A stretch of 64,000 nt of DNA from SAR202 cluster bacterium bin22 (GTDB lineage: Bacteria; Chloroflexota; Dehalococcoidia; Lucifugimonadales; UBA3495), in assembly GCA_002238505.1 (NCBI GenBank), contig MPMM01000013.1:27654-91653 (forward strand), in the 5' to 3' direction. The first letter of the stretch is position 1. Each line of letters begins with the position of its first letter. A program made the position numbers and the translations under genes. Under the pieces are notes generated by a model that was given only the letters and a program-made list of their open reading frames with translations, had not been told where the DNA came from and made no database searches. This document shows, one piece after another, positions 15,063 to 23,196 of the stretch.

Positions 15063-16367
15063 ATGACGACCCAGCAAGACACATTCGGCCAGGAGCCCCG
15101 GCTGTTCAACACCGTATACCAGTTCCGGGCCTATACGACCCGGCAGGGATACGAGGAGCTGGACCGCGTCCTGGCCATGCAGTGCACCCTCTACAACGCC
15201 GCCCTGCAGGAACGCCGGGACGGCTGGAAGATGGGCAGGAACCAGATCACTTACTACAGCCAGTGCCGTGAGCTAACCGGAGTCCGGGCCGACGACGGCG
15301 AGTGGAACCAGCAGAACCGCCGACTCGCCACCGGTACCCTCAAGCGCGTGGACCTGGCCTTCCAAGCCTTCTTCCGACGGTTCAAGAGCGGTGACACCCC
15401 GGGCTACCCCAGGTTCAAGCCCCGCCAGCGGTTCAAGACCCTGACCACCCACGGCACCGAGCCGGGAATGTTCCGGCTGGACCTGCCCAGGGACCGGGCC
15501 GCCCTCACCATCAAGGGACTCCCGCGCCTCGACATCAAGTTGAAGGGCCGCAGGCTGCCCGAGGGTCAGAAGCCCACCACCATCATGATCACCCGGCGCG
15601 GCCGCCGCTGCACGGTGTCGCTGGGCTTCATGGTCCCCAAGGAGGAGCTGCCGCCCAACGGACGCGCCGTCGGGCTGGACATGCGGATGGGCATAGCCCG
15701 GGTGGTCACCAGCGACGCCGAATACTGGGACCGGAGGGAAAGGGACACCAAGCCCATAAAGCGCCGGCAAAGAAAGCTGTCCCGGGCCGTCAGGGGATCA
15801 AACAAGCGGCGCAAGAAGGCGACAGCCCTCGCCAAATGCCAGTACCGGGAGCAGGTAAGCAACCGCAACGCGGTGCACCGCTTCACCACCGCAGCGGTAA
15901 GGCAGAACGAATTCATCGCCGTGGAGGAACTGGACATCAGGCAGATGACCGGAACCGCCCGCGGCACCATCGAAAATCCCGGCACGGAGGTGCAGAGAAC
16001 GGCGGACCGAAACCGCCAAGCGCTGGATCAGACCTGGGGAATGATACGTCAGCAGCTGAGCTACAAGGCAGAATGGGCCGGCAGGCAGCTGGTGGAGGTT
16101 GACCCCGCTTACACGAGCCGGGCCTGCAGCAGGTGTGGCTACGTGCGATCCTCGCCCCAAATTCGAACCACCTTCCGGTGCGCCGAGTGCGGGATGGAGG
16201 GCGCCGCAGCCCACAACGCCGCGGTCAACATTCTGCGCCTTGGCCTCGGCCAGGGCGAGAGCGGAGCAAAGGGCCTATGGCCTGCTCTCGACACGCCGCA
16301 GAATGTGGCAACAATCGGCGAATTGTCGCCGATGCGTGTGGAAATACTACCGTCCGATACCGGCTGA
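15063..16367 (+). CDS. tnpB: TnpB-like RuvC protein with altered third catalytic residue
   Basis: A 434-residue TnpB (IS200/IS605 OrfB) homologue and ancestor-type of Cas12. It has the N-terminal helical/wedge region, the lysine-rich bridge region, RuvC-I GLDMRMGIARVV (Asp206), RuvC-II FIAVEELDI (Glu288), and a zinc ribbon CSRCGY...CAECG (from Cys355). The usual third motif DxNAAxNI reads AHNAAVNI, so the third catalytic Asp is Ala383. The coding sequence otherwise looks intact. Loss of this residue should abolish or greatly weaken nuclease activity, as in TnpB-derived TldR repressors and Cas12m-type effectors. No tnpA (Y1 transposase) is nearby. The stop is only 22 bases before a CRISPR-like array, where the omega-RNA guide end would normally lie. 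Start ATG chosen over 14988 because of the promoter position. Confidence 0.9.
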   Translation: MTTQQDTFGQEPRLFNTVYQFRAYTTRQGYEELDRVLAMQCTLYNAALQERRDGWKMGRNQITYYSQCRELTGVRADDGEWNQQNRRLATGTLKRVDLAFQAFFRRFKSGDTPGYPRFKPRQRFKTLTTHGTEPGMFRLDLPRDRAALTIKGLPRLDIKLKGRRLPEGQKPTTIMITRRGRRCTVSLGFMVPKEELPPNGRAVGLDMRMGIARVVTSDAEYWDRRERDTKPIKRRQRKLSRAVRGSNKRRKKATALAKCQYREQVSNRNAVHRFTTAAVRQNEFIAVEELDIRQMTGTARGTIENPGTEVQRTADRNRQALDQTWGMIRQQLSYKAEWAGRQLVEVDPAYTSRACSRCGYVRSSPQIRTTFRCAECGMEGAAAHNAAVNILRLGLGQGESGAKGLWPALDTPQNVATIGELSPMRVEILPSDTG

Positions 16368-16389
16368 TAACATCTATCAAATGGATAGG

Positions 16390-16661
16390 GGTAACCCCGG
16401 AAGGACAGGGATGCTCCGTTGGCGGACAGGGGTTGGAAAGCGCTCTCCAGGGTAACCCCGGAAGGACAGGGATGCTCCGTGAGCAACTTTGCAAGTGTTG
16501 GGCTCATCCTGGGTAACCCCGGAAGGACAGGGATGCTCCCTGATAGACGAGAGCGGCGCCGAGGAGTGTCACGGTAACCCCGGAAGGACAGGGATGCTCC
16601 CGGTTGGCACTCGGCGGTGGACAAGGCCGTTCGGGTAACCCCGGAAGGACAGGGATGCTCC
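16390..16661 (+). CRISPR. CRISPR-like array beside TnpB, five perfect 28-bp repeats
   Basis: Perfect repeats at 16390, 16451, 16512, 16573 and 16634. Each is 28 bp (begins GGTAACCCCGGAAGGA and ends GGGATGCTCC) and is separated by unrelated 33-bp spacers, so the period is exactly 61 bp. Repeat length, period and the CCCC/GGGAT layout resemble type I-E repeats (GTG-TTCCCCGC...GGGGATAAACC) in this orientation, which puts the leader on the left, next to the tnpB stop. Degenerate units continue to the right, as expected at the older, leader-distal end. No cas gene is adjacent. Whether the array serves the TnpB-like protein (a type V-U-like arrangement) or a type I-E system acting in trans is open. 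Confidence 0.85.
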
Positions 16662-16694
16662 GAATAAGGCCCCGCTGAGACACCACCCTCAGCG

Positions 16695-16841
16695 GGTGAC
16701 CCAGGACGGGCATGGAAGCTCCTTACGACCGGTTGGGGCAGAAACCCGGTTACAGCAACCCCTGACGGGTGAGACAACTCCCTTCGACAGCGATTGGATT
16801 CCCCCGGGAGGACCGACAACCCCGAACGGGCGAGGAATCCC
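16695..16841 (+). repeat. Degenerate continuation of the first CRISPR-like array
   Basis: At 16695 a 28-bp unit (begins GGTGACCCAGGACGG, ends GAAGCTCC) aligns with the perfect repeat, and weaker relatives follow near 16754 (CAACCCCTGACGGGTGAG) and 16814 (CAACCCCGAACGGGCGAG). This keeps a spacing of about 60 bp. The last perfect spacer contains the inverted repeat CCCGCTGAG / CTCAGCGGG, so the 3' end of the array transcript could form a stable hairpin. Confidence 0.6.
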
Positions 16842-16958
16842 CCAGGTGGCTACCATAAGACGAGGCGCTCCATGGCGCAAACAAAGGACGGGCAAGCACG
16901 CTTCCCTATTCCGCTCAACGTCACCGACAACACGGAGAAAAGGCAGGTTAGAGACCGT

Positions 16959-18209
16959 ATGACAACGTCCGCACCTAGAGCAGGAACACTAGCCGACCTA
17001 CTGACCGCCGAGGCCCTGGTCTTCCCACCCAAAGACGACACGCCCTTTGACTGGCTGGACGAACGGGTCAACGCCACCCGGGAACATGCCGCAGCCCTGG
17101 CCAGCCTCATCAACTGGCTGGACCGGCAGGAGAAGGAGCTGGCGATCCAGCTCACCGCCGACCTGACGCCGGACGACGTGGCCACCCGGCGGCCCTACAA
17201 CTTCGGACCAGACCAGACACCCCAGCCCACCCGGGCCGGGGAGACCGCGCCGCCGGATCCGGACACCCCGCCGGAACCGCCCGGAAAGGGAATCCGGTTG
17301 AAGCAGATTGCCTGGCTGGACGAGCCTGACACCGACGGACAGCTCGACAGGCTGATTGAGGCCGTCCGGAGCTGGCCCCAACGGCGCAGGACAGGCGCGG
17401 AAACAAAAAGGTACCTGGGGCAGGTGCTGGCGCTCAGGCTGACCGCGCCGGTGCTCCAGCAGGTGGTGACGATGGAACACTACCACCACGGCACGAAACT
17501 CGAGGAGCCGCTGGTGACCTACGTCATTCACGCAAGAGACAAACCGAAACCCACCTACACCAACTGGCGGCCGGACGTGGTATCCCCGCTGGCCTATGAC
17601 TGCGAACAGGCGTGCTGGGAGAGCATCAGAAGGAACGCAGCCCACGTCCGGCGGCTGCTCAGGGCCCAGGCCCCTAGGCAGGTGGAGCTGGAAATCCAGG
17701 GCATCAGGAGCGAGATCCACTTTCTCGCCAGAATCGAAGAGCGGATCCACGAAATAGCCTACCTGCGGGAAGAGGAAGACGGCTGGGTCGCCAACGAAGA
17801 CCCGGACAACGATTATCACAAGTACGGCAGCAGCCTCAGCGGGTCAGTAATCAGGGCCATCGAAGACTTCATGGACGTTCTGGAGCCGGAGGGAGACTAC
17901 TGCGGCGACCGCGTCAACGACGACGACCCCGACCCTCCCACCGGACTGCTCCTGGCAGTCAGAGATCCCGACCTGCTCCGGATGTGCGTACGCTGCCTCA
18001 GATCCCTCCATCCCTTCGAGGCCAAGCACATCGCCAGGGTAATGGCCAGCGACCTTTCCTTCGACGAGAACTGCACCGGGGACGACCTGGCCAGATTCCA
18101 GGAGGCACTGCAGCAGCCGGTGGAACACTACGAGAAGTTCAGCCCCAGGACAATAACAAGACAAGGGGAGAGGAACAACGTCGGAATGGGGCCCAGGCGG
18201 GCACCATAA
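16959..18209 (+). CDS. Unrecognised 416-residue protein
   Basis: Start ATG 16959 is preferred; the frame is also open back to 16794, but that part falls inside degenerate repeats. The protein has a long Pro/Asp-rich linker (about 80-105) and two largely helical domains. Acidic stretches (DRVNDDDPDPP) and one CVRC pair near the end are present. No known family or membrane segment. It is the first gene after the CRISPR-like array and shows normal codon use, so the array does not disrupt it. Confidence 0.55.
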   Translation: MTTSAPRAGTLADLLTAEALVFPPKDDTPFDWLDERVNATREHAAALASLINWLDRQEKELAIQLTADLTPDDVATRRPYNFGPDQTPQPTRAGETAPPDPDTPPEPPGKGIRLKQIAWLDEPDTDGQLDRLIEAVRSWPQRRRTGAETKRYLGQVLALRLTAPVLQQVVTMEHYHHGTKLEEPLVTYVIHARDKPKPTYTNWRPDVVSPLAYDCEQACWESIRRNAAHVRRLLRAQAPRQVELEIQGIRSEIHFLARIEERIHEIAYLREEEDGWVANEDPDNDYHKYGSSLSGSVIRAIEDFMDVLEPEGDYCGDRVNDDDPDPPTGLLLAVRDPDLLRMCVRCLRSLHPFEAKHIARVMASDLSFDENCTGDDLARFQEALQQPVEHYEKFSPRTITRQGERNNVGMGPRRAP

Positions 18210-18258
18210 CCGGATCCAGTCCACCTCCATAGAAAAGACGAAACAGGAGATTAGCCCA

Positions 18259-18818
18259 ATGAAACAATCCCGACCGGAACGAATCCTCGACCGCAGAACC
18301 CGCCTCCAGATAAAAGTCACCACGGCCGCCGTCCTGGTCATCATGACCGCCGCGGCCGTCGCGGGCATCGCAACCGGCCCCCGACTGGAGAGCAGCCACG
18401 CCCAGGAACCCCACGGCGGCGAAGCCCAGGCCGCGAGCCAGAACGTAACCAGGGTGGGCAGCGTACTGCACAGCACGGCCGCCCCCTGCTCTCCAAGGCC
18501 TCCTGCAACTGGGACGACTCCAACGACCTGTTCTGGACCAGCGGCCACTCCCTGTCGTATGGATTCGCGCCGGCGCCCGACGGGTTGCGCGTGAAGCGCA
18601 CCCACTATGACGAGGACGCCTACGAGAACCGGACCGTCACCTGGAACCTGCTCAACGGGGAGGCAGAGCGGGTCGAAAACCGGGCGTAGACCTGGACCGA
18701 CAAGACCAGCGACGCCGACGAGGTGCGCTACGAGTGCAGCGTCCGGGCCCTGAACGCCGACGGCGCCGAGAAGAAAGGACGCCAGTGGTCATGGCAGATG
18801 AGCTCCAAGTCCTGCTGA
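18259..18818 (+). pseudogene. Decayed secreted protein gene (frameshift and stop)
   Basis: The frame starts at ATG 18259 with a secretion-like N-terminus (VTTAAVLVIMTAAAVAGIAT). Protein-like sequence then moves to another frame near 18474, giving ASCNWDDSNDLFWTSGH and later DADEVRYECSVRALNADGAE, a fibronectin-type or Ig-like beta-sandwich. That second frame is interrupted by TAG at 18687-18689 and ends at TGA 18816-18818. One frameshift plus one nonsense codon in otherwise gene-like sequence indicates a pseudogene. Sequencing error is possible for the frameshift, but less so for both. Confidence 0.65.
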
Positions 18819-18853
18819 TACCACGAAACAAAAGAAGAAGAGAGGAAGATACC

Positions 18854-19678
18854 ATGCCACCTGTCAACCCCGCGGATCCGACCCACAACTGCGTCACCGC
18901 CGATACCCTGGTCCAGACCGACCAAGGGCCCCAGCGCGCCGCGTCACTCGTAGGAAAGCCCTTCACCGGCCTGGTCGACGGCCGGGAATTCCCCTCAACG
19001 CCGGAGGGCTTCCGCCCCGCCGGTCGCCGCGCCGTCGTAACCCTGGAAACCGACAACGGCAACTACGTTGAGCTAACGGCGGACCATCCGGTCATGACCA
19101 AGGAGGAGAAGGGCCCCTGGGAATGGAAGGAGGCCGGATCGCTTCAGCCGCGGGACACCGTCCGGCTCCACAACCACCGCATAACCGGCCGGAAGGGCCA
19201 GACCGACGGGCTAAGGACGCTAGGCAAGGCCACGCTGGAACAGGCAGTCAACGCCATCGTCGACGACGCCACAGAGAGCATCTGGATCTACGGCCAGGCC
19301 GGCCACGCCCGCGACGCCGGAGACCGGAACGAAGCGAACCTGATCTGCCAGCAAATGCGCCGAGCCGGAATGAACCCCGTCCGGGCCGCGTCCAACGGCC
19401 AAGACAGGATATTCTTCACGGAAAGGGACCTGGCAGTAGCCAGGCTGGACACCCAGCAGGAGCGGGACAGCCAGCAGGCCGAGGACCGGCAGCGGCTGGA
19501 GGCGCCCCGGGATTACTATCCCGACGAGGACCGCGTCAAAACCATCACCGAGGACGGGAAGAAGGACGTATACCAGGCCATCATACCGGGCGCCGACGGG
19601 TTCGACGGCAACGGCTTTTACCTGCAGATATGCGGAACAGAGGACCAGACAAAGCCATCAGCAACGGCAACCTGGTAA
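18854..19678 (+). CDS. Hint-domain (intein/BIL-like) protein, free-standing
   Basis: ATG 18854 is preferred (AAGAGAGGAAGAT upstream) over earlier in-frame starts overlapping the pseudogene. After 12 residues comes intein block A, CVTADTLVQTDQG (Cys13), then block B, YVELTADHPVMTKEE. The C-terminal part has KKDVYQAIIPGADGFDGNGF, reminiscent of block F but without the terminal His-Asn. The middle (about 135-185) might be a decayed homing-endonuclease insert. An intein normally sits inside a host protein; here the N-extein would be only 12 residues and no C-extein is seen. So it is either a stand-alone Hint protein (as in bacterial intein-like domains) or the remains of an intein. Splicing is doubtful. 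Confidence 0.65.
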   Translation: MPPVNPADPTHNCVTADTLVQTDQGPQRAASLVGKPFTGLVDGREFPSTPEGFRPAGRRAVVTLETDNGNYVELTADHPVMTKEEKGPWEWKEAGSLQPRDTVRLHNHRITGRKGQTDGLRTLGKATLEQAVNAIVDDATESIWIYGQAGHARDAGDRNEANLICQQMRRAGMNPVRAASNGQDRIFFTERDLAVARLDTQQERDSQQAEDRQRLEAPRDYYPDEDRVKTITEDGKKDVYQAIIPGADGFDGNGFYLQICGTEDQTKPSATATW

Positions 19679-19729
19679 TACCGATTAACATACAAACCAG
19701 ACCAGCAAGCGAAACAGTGATGAAGTAAA

Positions 19730-20509
19730 ATGGCTGATTTCCTCACCACCACCGGCATTTCAAACCACCTGGAAGGGATTATCATCGACGCCACGGAAAG
19801 GCTCATCATCGTAAGTCCCTACCTCAAGGTAAACCCAAGACTCAAGGAACTACTGGAGGAGAAGGACCGGTGGAAAATTGACATTAGAGTCATCTACGGG
19901 AAGAGTGAGCTGAACCCCCAGGAAAGCAGCTGGCTGGAGTCTCTGCAGTCCGTCAGAACCAGTTTCTGCCAGGACCTGCACGCCAAGTGCTACATGAGCG
20001 AAGCAAAAGCCCTGATCACCTCCATGAACCTCTACGAGTACAGCCAAGTAAACAACCGGGAAATGGGCATCCTCATAGACCGGGAGAAAGATCCAGACCT
20101 GTACCAGGACATTTACCAGGAAGTGAACCGGCTGCTTCGCATCAGCGAAGAGATCCGCATAACCGTGGCGAAGGTCGAAGCCGAAGAGGAATGTCAACAG
20201 GTTCAGCCATCTGCCCCGGCAAAAAGCACAACGCCACCGGCCAAACCTCAAACTTCGCGAGCCCCTTCTCAAGGACATTGCATTGCCTGCAAGGCGTCCA
20301 TCGCGCTCAACATCACCAGGCCCTACTGCCAGGGATGCTATACACCTGCAACGCAGGGACCAGACCGAACAAAGCCGCAGCAGTGTTGCCATATGTGCGG
20401 CGACGACCACCCCTCAACCACAGGAAGACCTCTCTGCACAAAGTGCTACCCCAAGTACATGGCCAACCCAAGTCTGCAGAAATTCCCTTCCAGGAGAACC
20501 TCTTCCTGA
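19730..20509 (+). CDS. Phospholipase-D-family protein with C-terminal zinc ribbons
   Basis: Residues about 1-150 form a single PLD domain: RLIIVSPYLKVNPRLKELL and the catalytic-type motif LHAKCYMSEAKALITSMNLY (HxK with the following S-x-N), as in PLD-superfamily nucleases such as Nuc. A proline-rich linker follows, then two Cys4-like ribbons, CIACKAS...CQGC and CHMCGDDHP...CTKC. One HKD half-site implies a homodimer. The ribbons suggest nucleic-acid binding, so a DNA/RNA nuclease is more likely than a lipase. Starts 51 bases after the Hint gene. Confidence 0.75.
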   Translation: MADFLTTTGISNHLEGIIIDATERLIIVSPYLKVNPRLKELLEEKDRWKIDIRVIYGKSELNPQESSWLESLQSVRTSFCQDLHAKCYMSEAKALITSMNLYEYSQVNNREMGILIDREKDPDLYQDIYQEVNRLLRISEEIRITVAKVEAEEECQQVQPSAPAKSTTPPAKPQTSRAPSQGHCIACKASIALNITRPYCQGCYTPATQGPDRTKPQQCCHMCGDDHPSTTGRPLCTKCYPKYMANPSLQKFPSRRTSS

Positions 20510-20557
20510 AATGAGAATTATGATGTTCCCCAACACAGGCGAGGAGGAGACAAGAGC

Positions 20558-20869
20558 ATGAGCGACATGCAAGCGGAACGCAACAACGGCAACCTGGTGA
20601 TCCGGCCCACCGGAAAGATCGACGGCGGCAACTCCGGCGGCGTCCAGCGGGAGATCGGCAGCATCATCGACCGCCAGGACCAGGCGGTGATCCTGGACCT
20701 GGCCAGAATCGAGTACCTGAGCAGCGCGGGCCTGCGCGTCATCGCCGTCACCCTGAACCGGTGCCGCAGCCGCTCCCAGCAGCTAGCCCTCTGCAACGCC
20801 ATGCCGAACATCTACAAGATCCTCAACAGTAGCGGATTCGACAAGCTGCTCCCCATCGCAGACAGCTAG
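20558..20869 (+). CDS. STAS-domain anti-sigma-factor antagonist
   Basis: A 103-residue protein with the whole STAS fold: GNLVIRPTGKIDGGNSGGVQ, then AVILDLARIEYLSSAGLRVI, where the Ser of SSAGLR is the usual phosphorylation site of SpoIIAA/RsbV-type antagonists. It ends in a typical helix. Such proteins are switched by serine-kinase anti-sigma factors and phosphatases. None are visible in this window, but the orphan histidine kinase at 7.5-9.3 kb is a signalling protein in the same element. RBS GAGGAGACAAGAGC. Confidence 0.85.
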   Translation: MSDMQAERNNGNLVIRPTGKIDGGNSGGVQREIGSIIDRQDQAVILDLARIEYLSSAGLRVIAVTLNRCRSRSQQLALCNAMPNIYKILNSSGFDKLLPIADS

Positions 20870-20944
20870 CAGAAAGCCCTGCAGGAGCGGGGGCAGCTGA
20901 CAGAATTTCAACCCACGGACCAAGGAAAAAGGGAGACCCTCACA

Positions 20945-21338
20945 ATGAACGACATTTCAACCCACACCCCGGATGCCCCCGAACCCGCCGCCAAGTCGGC
21001 CGAGACGAAGCCCTGTCATACGCTCTTCGTTGACGACGAGTCGGACTTCGAACCCATGATCCCCACCCGCTTCTACCGCCGGCCGGACCCCCCAGCAATA
21101 TGTTCGCATCGCCGTGGAGGGACGGCGGGCCCGCATGCATAGTCATAGCCAATGACGGCACGCCCCCTTCGAGCCCATCAAGCAGGCCGCGCCGGTCACC
21201 CTGCCCACAGGCCCCAGACAGGAAGAGCCGGAGTCCGGACTGGACATATTCCTGGCCCGCGAGCTGGCCGAGTCCATCTCCTATTCCTACCTGAACGGCC
21301 AGAACATGGTCTCCCTGACGGTGACCGACGCGAGTTGA
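20945..21338 (+). pseudogene. Decayed small protein gene
   Basis: ATG 20945 opens a frame (MNDISTHTPDAPEPAAKSAE) whose protein-like continuation shifts near the C6 run at about 21088-21093 into another frame (QQYVRIAVEGRRARMHSHSQ). It then meets TGA at 21153-21155 and resumes as RHAPFEPIKQ... ending SYLNGQNMVSLTVTDAS at 21338. One homopolymer frameshift and one nonsense codon are needed to reach the end. No family recognised. Confidence 0.55.
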
Positions 21339-21381
21339 GCAAGCCGACGGCCAAGAAACCTACAATATTTACGAGGAAAAT

Positions 21382-22704
21382 ATGTTCACAAAGGTTGCAA
21401 GCCTGATAGCGATAGGTCTGGGTCTCGCGCTCCTGGCACTGATCGGCATGGTGTACCTGTCCATCGAAGCCCTGGGCACAACGATGGAGGAAGTAACGGA
21501 CAGTATCGCCACATCCATCGAGACCGGCAGCGGCACCGTCGCAACAGGAATGGGTCTGATGTCGGTAGGAGGGGTCGCAGGCCCTCCCGGAGCGGGCAAC
21601 GAAGCAACGTTGGATCCGCCCGCGGTTCAGAGGGGAACGCCCGCAGGAACGCAAATGCCGCAGGGCAACCAGCCAGACCCAGTTCAGGAAGGAAAGACCC
21701 AGGTTGAACTGACCGACGGCAGGCAGGGACAGACTCCCATCGCTCATCGACCGATGCCCAACATACCAGGCAGCGGCGAGAGGACCAGCCAGATCCTACG
21801 CTACGCCATCAACAAAAAGGACAACCAGTCCGGAACCTACAGGTTGGAGGATTCTCACCTGAAGGCATTGATCCAAGCCGGTGCGCTGACCATTACAATG
21901 ACCGAAAATGGAAAGGATTACCAATCCCTGCTACCCGACCAAGAAGACTACGCCAACTACAACGACTACCATGAGTTCGTTACAGGATTCTTCGTCTTCT
22001 TCGCACCTGTAACTAAAGAGGAGGGGATCAAAAAATGGTTTACTGACATCCAAACAGTCAGTAATGGAAACCACACCCTGCTCTACCAGGTATGGAATAA
22101 TCGGGACGAACCCCTGCCCGAGAACATACCTGAGAATTACAGGCTGGAGTACCTTGCAGTCGAAGGCCCAGACCCGACCACGTCGTATTCAGAACACCAT
22201 CAACAATCATCCACATCATATGGCCTCAATACCTTCCCATACCATCCGTCAGGGCGCATCCGGTTCGGAGAGCTAAACCCGGAGCTCTGCGCCTCCGCCA
22301 TCGAGAACTCAAACAAAGTAGAAACGGAAGTCGACTGCCTCGATGACCCAGACCTTTATCAGTTCCACTTCCCCATCGCATCCCACGACCACATAGTAAC
22401 CTGGCACCAGAGCGCGGATTTCGTGGCAGACAGGGACAGCCGTTTCTTCTGGCGCCTGCTCGCCAAATACAGCGAGACCAACTGGCAGACGGACTCGGAG
22501 GACGAACACCAACTGCTTCAGTATTACGACGGACGGGGAAAAATCCTGCACCCCGCCTACTTCAACGTGAAAGCACAGCACGAAGGATGCCTTTGCCTGA
22601 AAGCATCCCAACACGCCGAAGTTGCCGAATGGTTCGCGGCCCAGAGGGCCCTGCAGACCGGTCCAACGCAGCTCTACTGGGCCCCGGTTTGGAAGGTCCA
22701 ATAA
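21382..22704 (+). CDS. Unrecognised membrane-anchored protein
   Basis: A 440-residue protein. The N-terminus is a hydrophobic anchor (VASLIAIGLGLALLALIGMV, residues 5-28). A linker rich in Gly, Thr and Pro (about 60-130) leads to a large globular domain with many aromatic residues and several Cys (for example EVDCLDDPDLYQFHF). No enzymatic motif recognised; a surface or secreted protein is likely. ACGAGGAAAAT precedes ATG 21382. Its stop is 49 bases before the left end of an IS5-family element. Confidence 0.6.
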   Translation: MFTKVASLIAIGLGLALLALIGMVYLSIEALGTTMEEVTDSIATSIETGSGTVATGMGLMSVGGVAGPPGAGNEATLDPPAVQRGTPAGTQMPQGNQPDPVQEGKTQVELTDGRQGQTPIAHRPMPNIPGSGERTSQILRYAINKKDNQSGTYRLEDSHLKALIQAGALTITMTENGKDYQSLLPDQEDYANYNDYHEFVTGFFVFFAPVTKEEGIKKWFTDIQTVSNGNHTLLYQVWNNRDEPLPENIPENYRLEYLAVEGPDPTTSYSEHHQQSSTSYGLNTFPYHPSGRIRFGELNPELCASAIENSNKVETEVDCLDDPDLYQFHFPIASHDHIVTWHQSADFVADRDSRFFWRLLAKYSETNWQTDSEDEHQLLQYYDGRGKILHPAYFNVKAQHEGCLCLKASQHAEVAEWFAAQRALQTGPTQLYWAPVWKVQ

Positions 22705-22800
22705 GAGCAATGAAAGACAAATCCAGGGTCCATTCTGACCTACAAAATCCTAGGCAGTGTCGTCAAAATCGTAGGAAGATGTTAGATTTTTGTGTAGCAA

Positions 22801-23196
22801 GTGAGTGTGAAGGGTGGGGATATGGCAGCAGCGCATCGGCGTCACGATATTTCGGACCAAGTTTGGGAAAGGTTGCGACCCCTTTTGCCTGGGGACGGAT
22901 TCAAGAGGGGTCGACCGGCCCGGGACAACCGACTGTTTCTGAACGCGGTGTTCTGGATTCTGCGAACTGGGGCACCCTGGCGGGATCTGCCGCCCGACTA
23001 CGGAGATTGGAAGAATACCCATCGACGCTTCTGTCGCTGGAGGGATGGGGGCGTCTGGAAGCGGTTGCTGGACTCCGTCATCGACGATCCGGATTTTGAG
23101 TGGCTGATGATCGACGCCAGCTACATCAAGGTTCATCCCCATGGGACTGGAGCCCGGGGAGGCAACCAAGCCATAGGACGTACAAAAGGGGGCTGA
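22801..23196 (+). CDS. IS5-family transposase, first frame
   Basis: The 131-residue first frame contains the N-terminal helix-turn-helix-like region (RRHDISDQVWERLRPLLPG) and the IS5 phrase NAVFWILRTGAPWRDLPPDY, up to the first catalytic Asp region (EWLMIDASYIKVHPHG). It ends just after an A4G5 run, ACAAAAGGGGGCTGA at about 23182-23196, where a -1 slip would fuse it to the second frame. This is normal for this subgroup, not necessarily damage. Confidence 0.8.
   Translation: MSVKGGDMAAAHRRHDISDQVWERLRPLLPGDGFKRGRPARDNRLFLNAVFWILRTGAPWRDLPPDYGDWKNTHRRFCRWRDGGVWKRLLDSVIDDPDFEWLMIDASYIKVHPHGTGARGGNQAIGRTKGG

Noticed and set aside
18687..21155. In-frame TAG and TGA codons as a recoded genetic code
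   Set aside because: Both occur in genes that also need a frameshift, and TGA and TAG serve as normal stops in dozens of neighbouring genes, so decay is the simpler explanation.
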